From the NCBI GenBank assembly GCA_035235625.1, contig CP141146.1:3714501-3778500 (forward strand): 64,000 bases of DNA. Direction: 5' to 3'. Of the stretch, positions 61,473 to 64,000 are shown piece by piece (within the stretch, counting starts at the first letter, position 1; every line of letters starts with the position of its first letter). The stretch is from Saururus chinensis. Its lineage: Eukaryota > Streptophyta > Magnoliopsida > Piperales > Saururaceae. The notes beneath the pieces were generated by a model that was given only the letters and a program-made list of their open reading frames with translations, was not told the origin of the DNA and did not search any database. Both the position numbers and the translations under genes were made by a program.

Positions 61473-61893
61473 ATGATGGTAATTGTATTAGTGGTGGTAG
61501 TGGTGATGACAGTAATAATGGTAGCGGTGGTGGTGGCAACAATAGTGGTGGTGGTGGCAGTGGCAATGATAGTGGTAGTGGTGGTGGTAATAGTGGTAGC
61601 GGTGGCGGTAGTGGTGATAGTGGCGGCAGTAGTGGTGATGGTGGCGACGGTAGCGGTGATAGTGGTAGCAGTTGTGGTGGTAGTGATGATAGTGGTAGCG
61701 GTGCTGGTAGTAGCGGTGATAGTGGTAGTGGTGGTAGTAGTAGTGGTGATAGTGATAGCAGTAGTAGGAGGGGTGGTGATGGCAGCAGTGACGGTGGCAG
61801 CAATGGTGGTGGCAGTGATAGCGACGGTGGCAACAATAGCGGTGGTGGTAGAGGCAGTGGCAATGATAGTGGTGGTAGTAGTGGTAAGACATA
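61473..61893. repeat. GGT/AGT trinucleotide tract (about 420 bp)
   Basis: Imperfect triplets GGT, AGT, GGC, GAT and AGC repeat throughout, for example 'agtggtggtggtaatagtgg'. Because the period is 3 and stops cannot arise easily, long frames are open in most phases (Gly/Ser in one, Val/Ala/Met in another, Thr/Ile, His/Tyr and Leu/Pro on the other strand). It is a degenerate microsatellite and not a gene. Confidence 0.9.
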
Positions 61894-61894
61894 A

Positions 61895-62774
61895 GTTTTT
61901 AGTATGTTGATTTTCTTCCAAAATTCATTACTTGATGAGTGGAAAATTTTTGGGATAATTTTCCATCTATTTTCTCTCAATTTTGACTCTAATTTTTCTT
62001 TCCCCATTGTACCAAACAATAAAAATTGGAGATATTTTAAGAAGATTACTTTCTTTTCTCTCACTTTTCACCAATCCAAATAGACCCTAAAAAAATTAAT
62101 CCTACAATTATCCGGCCAGTATATACTAATAATTTTCTTTAAAAATGATCCAAACTAATTTATTTAATAAAATTTTATGATTAGTATTTAATTAAATAGA
62201 AAATGTGAAAGTAAGCGACTTTTGTGTTGTTAGGGATGTCACTCAAGTTGGGTTTTTTAATAAACTATATTAGGCCCGACTCAACCCTAATGAGTCAGGT
62301 TTGGATATCTTTAATGGTAAAACCAATCATGTTCAAGTTTAAGTATTGACTCGACCCTTTAGGTCGGGTCGGATTCGGGTTATCCACCTCTCATCACTTG
62401 ACTACCCTAGTTTTTTTTTCCATTTCAAACTTTCACTTCATAGTCAATTCGCCACCTTGCCCAAATTCCCCCCCCCCCTCCCCCCAATTTTGACGATCCC
62501 AATTAGCCATTCCCGTTTCACTTCACAGTTGATCATTTGTTGTAATGCCCTAATTTTTTCCCCGATAAGGGGATCCTATTCGTAAATGCCTAGTCCATTG
62601 TTGTGCCCTATAATTTTTGTCGATCCCATTCTTGTTTCACTTCATAGTCAACAACTTGACCAGCCGCCTCTAGAGGTTGTTAGGATGTCTTCTCCATTTC
62701 ACTAGTTTGTGGCCTCCAGAGCTAGTCAATTGTCTTCTACATTTTGCTGGTTTGTTGCCTCTAGAGTTCATTGA
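61895..62774. other. Spacer, no gene seen
   Basis: AT-rich with a C-homopolymer stretch at 62470-62485. At 62235-62370 'gggttttttaataaac' and GGTCGGGTCGGATTCGGGTT resemble subterminal repeats of short plant transposons. At 62660-62770 a phrase ('gcctctagag', 'tgtcttct.cattt..ct.gttt') is imperfectly repeated. Confidence 0.4.
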
Positions 62775-63260
62775 GATTGATGACTCTGGAAATTCCGAAG
62801 CGGCATACAATATTCTTCCAGACAAAATTTCAAACATTTTGTTCCTTTACATGAGCGAAGGGTTCGGCTTCAACCCATTTTGTTAAGTAATCTACAACAA
62901 CCAACACATATTTCTTTTTTCTTGGGGCTTCGGGGAGTGGGCCAACTACATCTATTCCCCATTGGGCAAATGGCCATGGGCTCACCATAGGGGTGAGTTT
63001 TTGAGGTGGTTGATGTGAAATTGGAGCAAAAATTTGACATTTTGAGCATTTTTTAACAAAGTCTTTAGCATCTTGTTGCATTTTGGGTAATAATAGCCTT
63101 GAGTTAGTGCCTTGTGAGCGAGTGACTTTCCCCCTGAATGATTTCCACAAACACCCTCATGAATCTCGGCAAGGACATATTGAGACTCTTCTGGGCTGAG
63201 ACATCACAAAAGGGGTTGAGAATAGGATCGCCAGTACAATTCTCCTTCTAAAATACAATA
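62775..63260 (-). pseudogene. Integrase (zinc-binding and start of core), broken
   Basis: The zinc-binding region reads EIHEGVCGNHSGGKSLAHKA ... CSKCQ with the HHCC ligands, but it spans a frame change near 63150. The core starts WGIDVVGPLPEAP (first catalytic Asp) and continues VVVDYLTKWVEAEPFAHVKE (second Asp region). An in-frame TGA follows 'EQNV' (about 62829), and homology ends after CRFGISRVI. The second Asp (TDNG motif) and the Glu of the DDE triad are missing. Confidence 0.85.
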
Positions 63261-63439
63261 CTTAGCGGATTGAATTCTTAGCTTCCTTGCTTGAGCTTTG
63301 TTAGCTGACAAAATACCATCTTTTATCTATTGAATGATTGGATCTATCTAATAAGTGGCTTGCTCAATGGGGCACACCTTTATTAGTTCAAATTGGGGCG
63401 AGATGCTTAGTTCAATAACATAGCTCTATGGTGCTGACC

Positions 63440-63927
63440 CTTTGTAGTTAAATTTAATAACAAAGGCCGAATTGGCAAGAGCGTCTACATGCCCATTTTG
63501 TTCTCTGGGGAGCTTATTGATAGAACACTTTTAAAACTTACTCATAAGCTCTTGAGCCTTTTGAAGGTGCGCTATCATTTTTTTCATCTTTGGCCATATA
63601 TTCTCCATTTAATTGGATTACTACAAGTTGAGAATTACTATATACTTGCAGTACATTGGCTCCTAATAGCTTAGCCATCTCCAGTCCAGCTATCAAAGCT
63701 TCATATTCTGCTTCATTGTTAGATGCTTTGAAACCAAGACGAATGACTTGTTTGAGTAATGTTCCATCTGGAGTATGCAATGTGAGTCTAGCTCCACTAC
63801 CTTTGATATTGGAAGAACCGTCAATGTGGAGGGTCCAAGTAGATGAGTTGTCTATGCCCCCCATATCCTTTAGAGCATTGAATAGAGTCTCTTGAACTTC
63901 AACCGCTAGAGGATTTTTTTCCCACAT
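63440..63927 (-). pseudogene. Tat-type second RNase H (RVT_3), broken
   Basis: WTLHIDGSSNIKGSGARLTL gives the first catalytic Asp and NNEAEYEALIAGLEMAKLLG the Glu. YSNSQLVVIQLNGEYMAKDE follows, where the family normally has SDSQLV, so a catalytic Asp is replaced by Asn. A frame change after 'KDEK' moves the continuation (HLQKAQELMSKF, then NKLPREQNGHVDALANSAF to about 63440) to another phase. RNase H removes RNA from the RNA-DNA hybrid in reverse transcription. This copy is inactive by several criteria. Confidence 0.85.
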
Positions 63928-64000
63928 TGAGGGTTAGTTCGGCTACAAAATCAATTAATACTTGTGCTTTTAGTGTAGGTCTTGGTTTGTAGTGGATGTC

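Larger units (their letters stand above)
62775..64000 (-). mobile_element. Ty3/gypsy retrotransposon, Tat lineage, truncated
   Basis: On the minus strand, from right to left, come the end of the RT/RNase H linker (DIHYKPRPTLKAQVLIDFVA, 63930-64000), the second 'archaeal-like' RNase H, the integrase zinc-binding region and the start of the integrase core. The extra RVT_3-type RNase H before integrase is typical of the Tat lineage (Tat/Ogre/Retand). The element runs off the right edge and is truncated at about 62775 in the integrase core. Frameshifts and stops are present throughout. Confidence 0.88.

Noticed and set aside
61426-62064. 212-codon Leu/Pro-rich minus ORF and Gly/Ser-rich plus ORF
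   Set aside because: Both are by-products of a triplet repeat tract.

Overview
This window is nuclear DNA from a flowering plant. It holds an intron-less oleosin with a seed-type promoter, intron-bearing fragments of plant genes (BET-bromodomain GTE, TypA/BipA, BSK kinase, NDC1, a MYBS3-like zinc-knuckle MYB), plant mobile elements of many classes, and AT-rich spacers. The species cannot be fixed from sequence alone. Almost all of it is transposon-derived. The only gene that looks intact is the oleosin at 15800-16216 (minus strand).

Left block (1-12013). This is a nest of insertions. The 3' end of an old LTR retrotransposon (9886-10391) carries a long solo-type LTR of family B (1-1526, 4938-7111 and 9382-9885). 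That LTR was itself hit by a family A solo LTR (1527-4937, TSD CAAAT) and a family C solo LTR (7112-9381, TSD ATCGC). A non-autonomous DNA element with GAGCCGAG subterminal repeats and near-perfect 9-bp target repeats follows (10430-12004). A GC-rich, doubly open segment of unknown nature comes next (12014-13268).

Oleosin block (13270-16600). It contains the oleosin gene, its TATA box, G-box and RY motifs. About 1.2 kb of it (15019-16222) recurs in inverted orientation at 52250-53479. That second copy has a frameshift, an altered proline knot and no promoter.

Gene-fragment block (about 16617-29140). GTE fragments on the plus strand and the 3' half of TypA on the minus strand, both with introns and both broken, lie between two similar, degenerate inverted termini, which suggests a Pack-MULE. 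Family A copy 2 (17440-20851, TSD TGCTC) sits inside.

MULE block (about 29500-40250). Long inverted repeats bracket a dead MuDR-type transposase (SWIM and zinc-knuckle motifs recognisable) followed by a dead plant-mobile-domain (MAIN/MAIL-like) gene on the same strand. Family A copy 3 (35391-38938, TSD TAGGG) lies within the plant-mobile-domain reading frame.

Right half (40250-64000). There is AT-rich spacer, family B copy 2 (42879-47546), old retroelement-like non-coding sequence, a hAT MITE (49808-50505), the oleosin pseudogene with a MYB zinc-knuckle fragment at its edge, and a 6.3-kb CACTA element (54166-60499, TSD TGG). The CACTA carries BSK and NDC1 fragments and no transposase that I could find. 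After it come low-complexity DNA, a long GGT/AGT trinucleotide tract (61473-61893), and a truncated minus-strand Tat-lineage Ty3/gypsy element that runs off the right end.

The main theme is repeated capture and decay of host genes by DNA transposons (a clear CACTA and a probable Pack-MULE), in a region where LTR elements survive mostly as solo LTRs.
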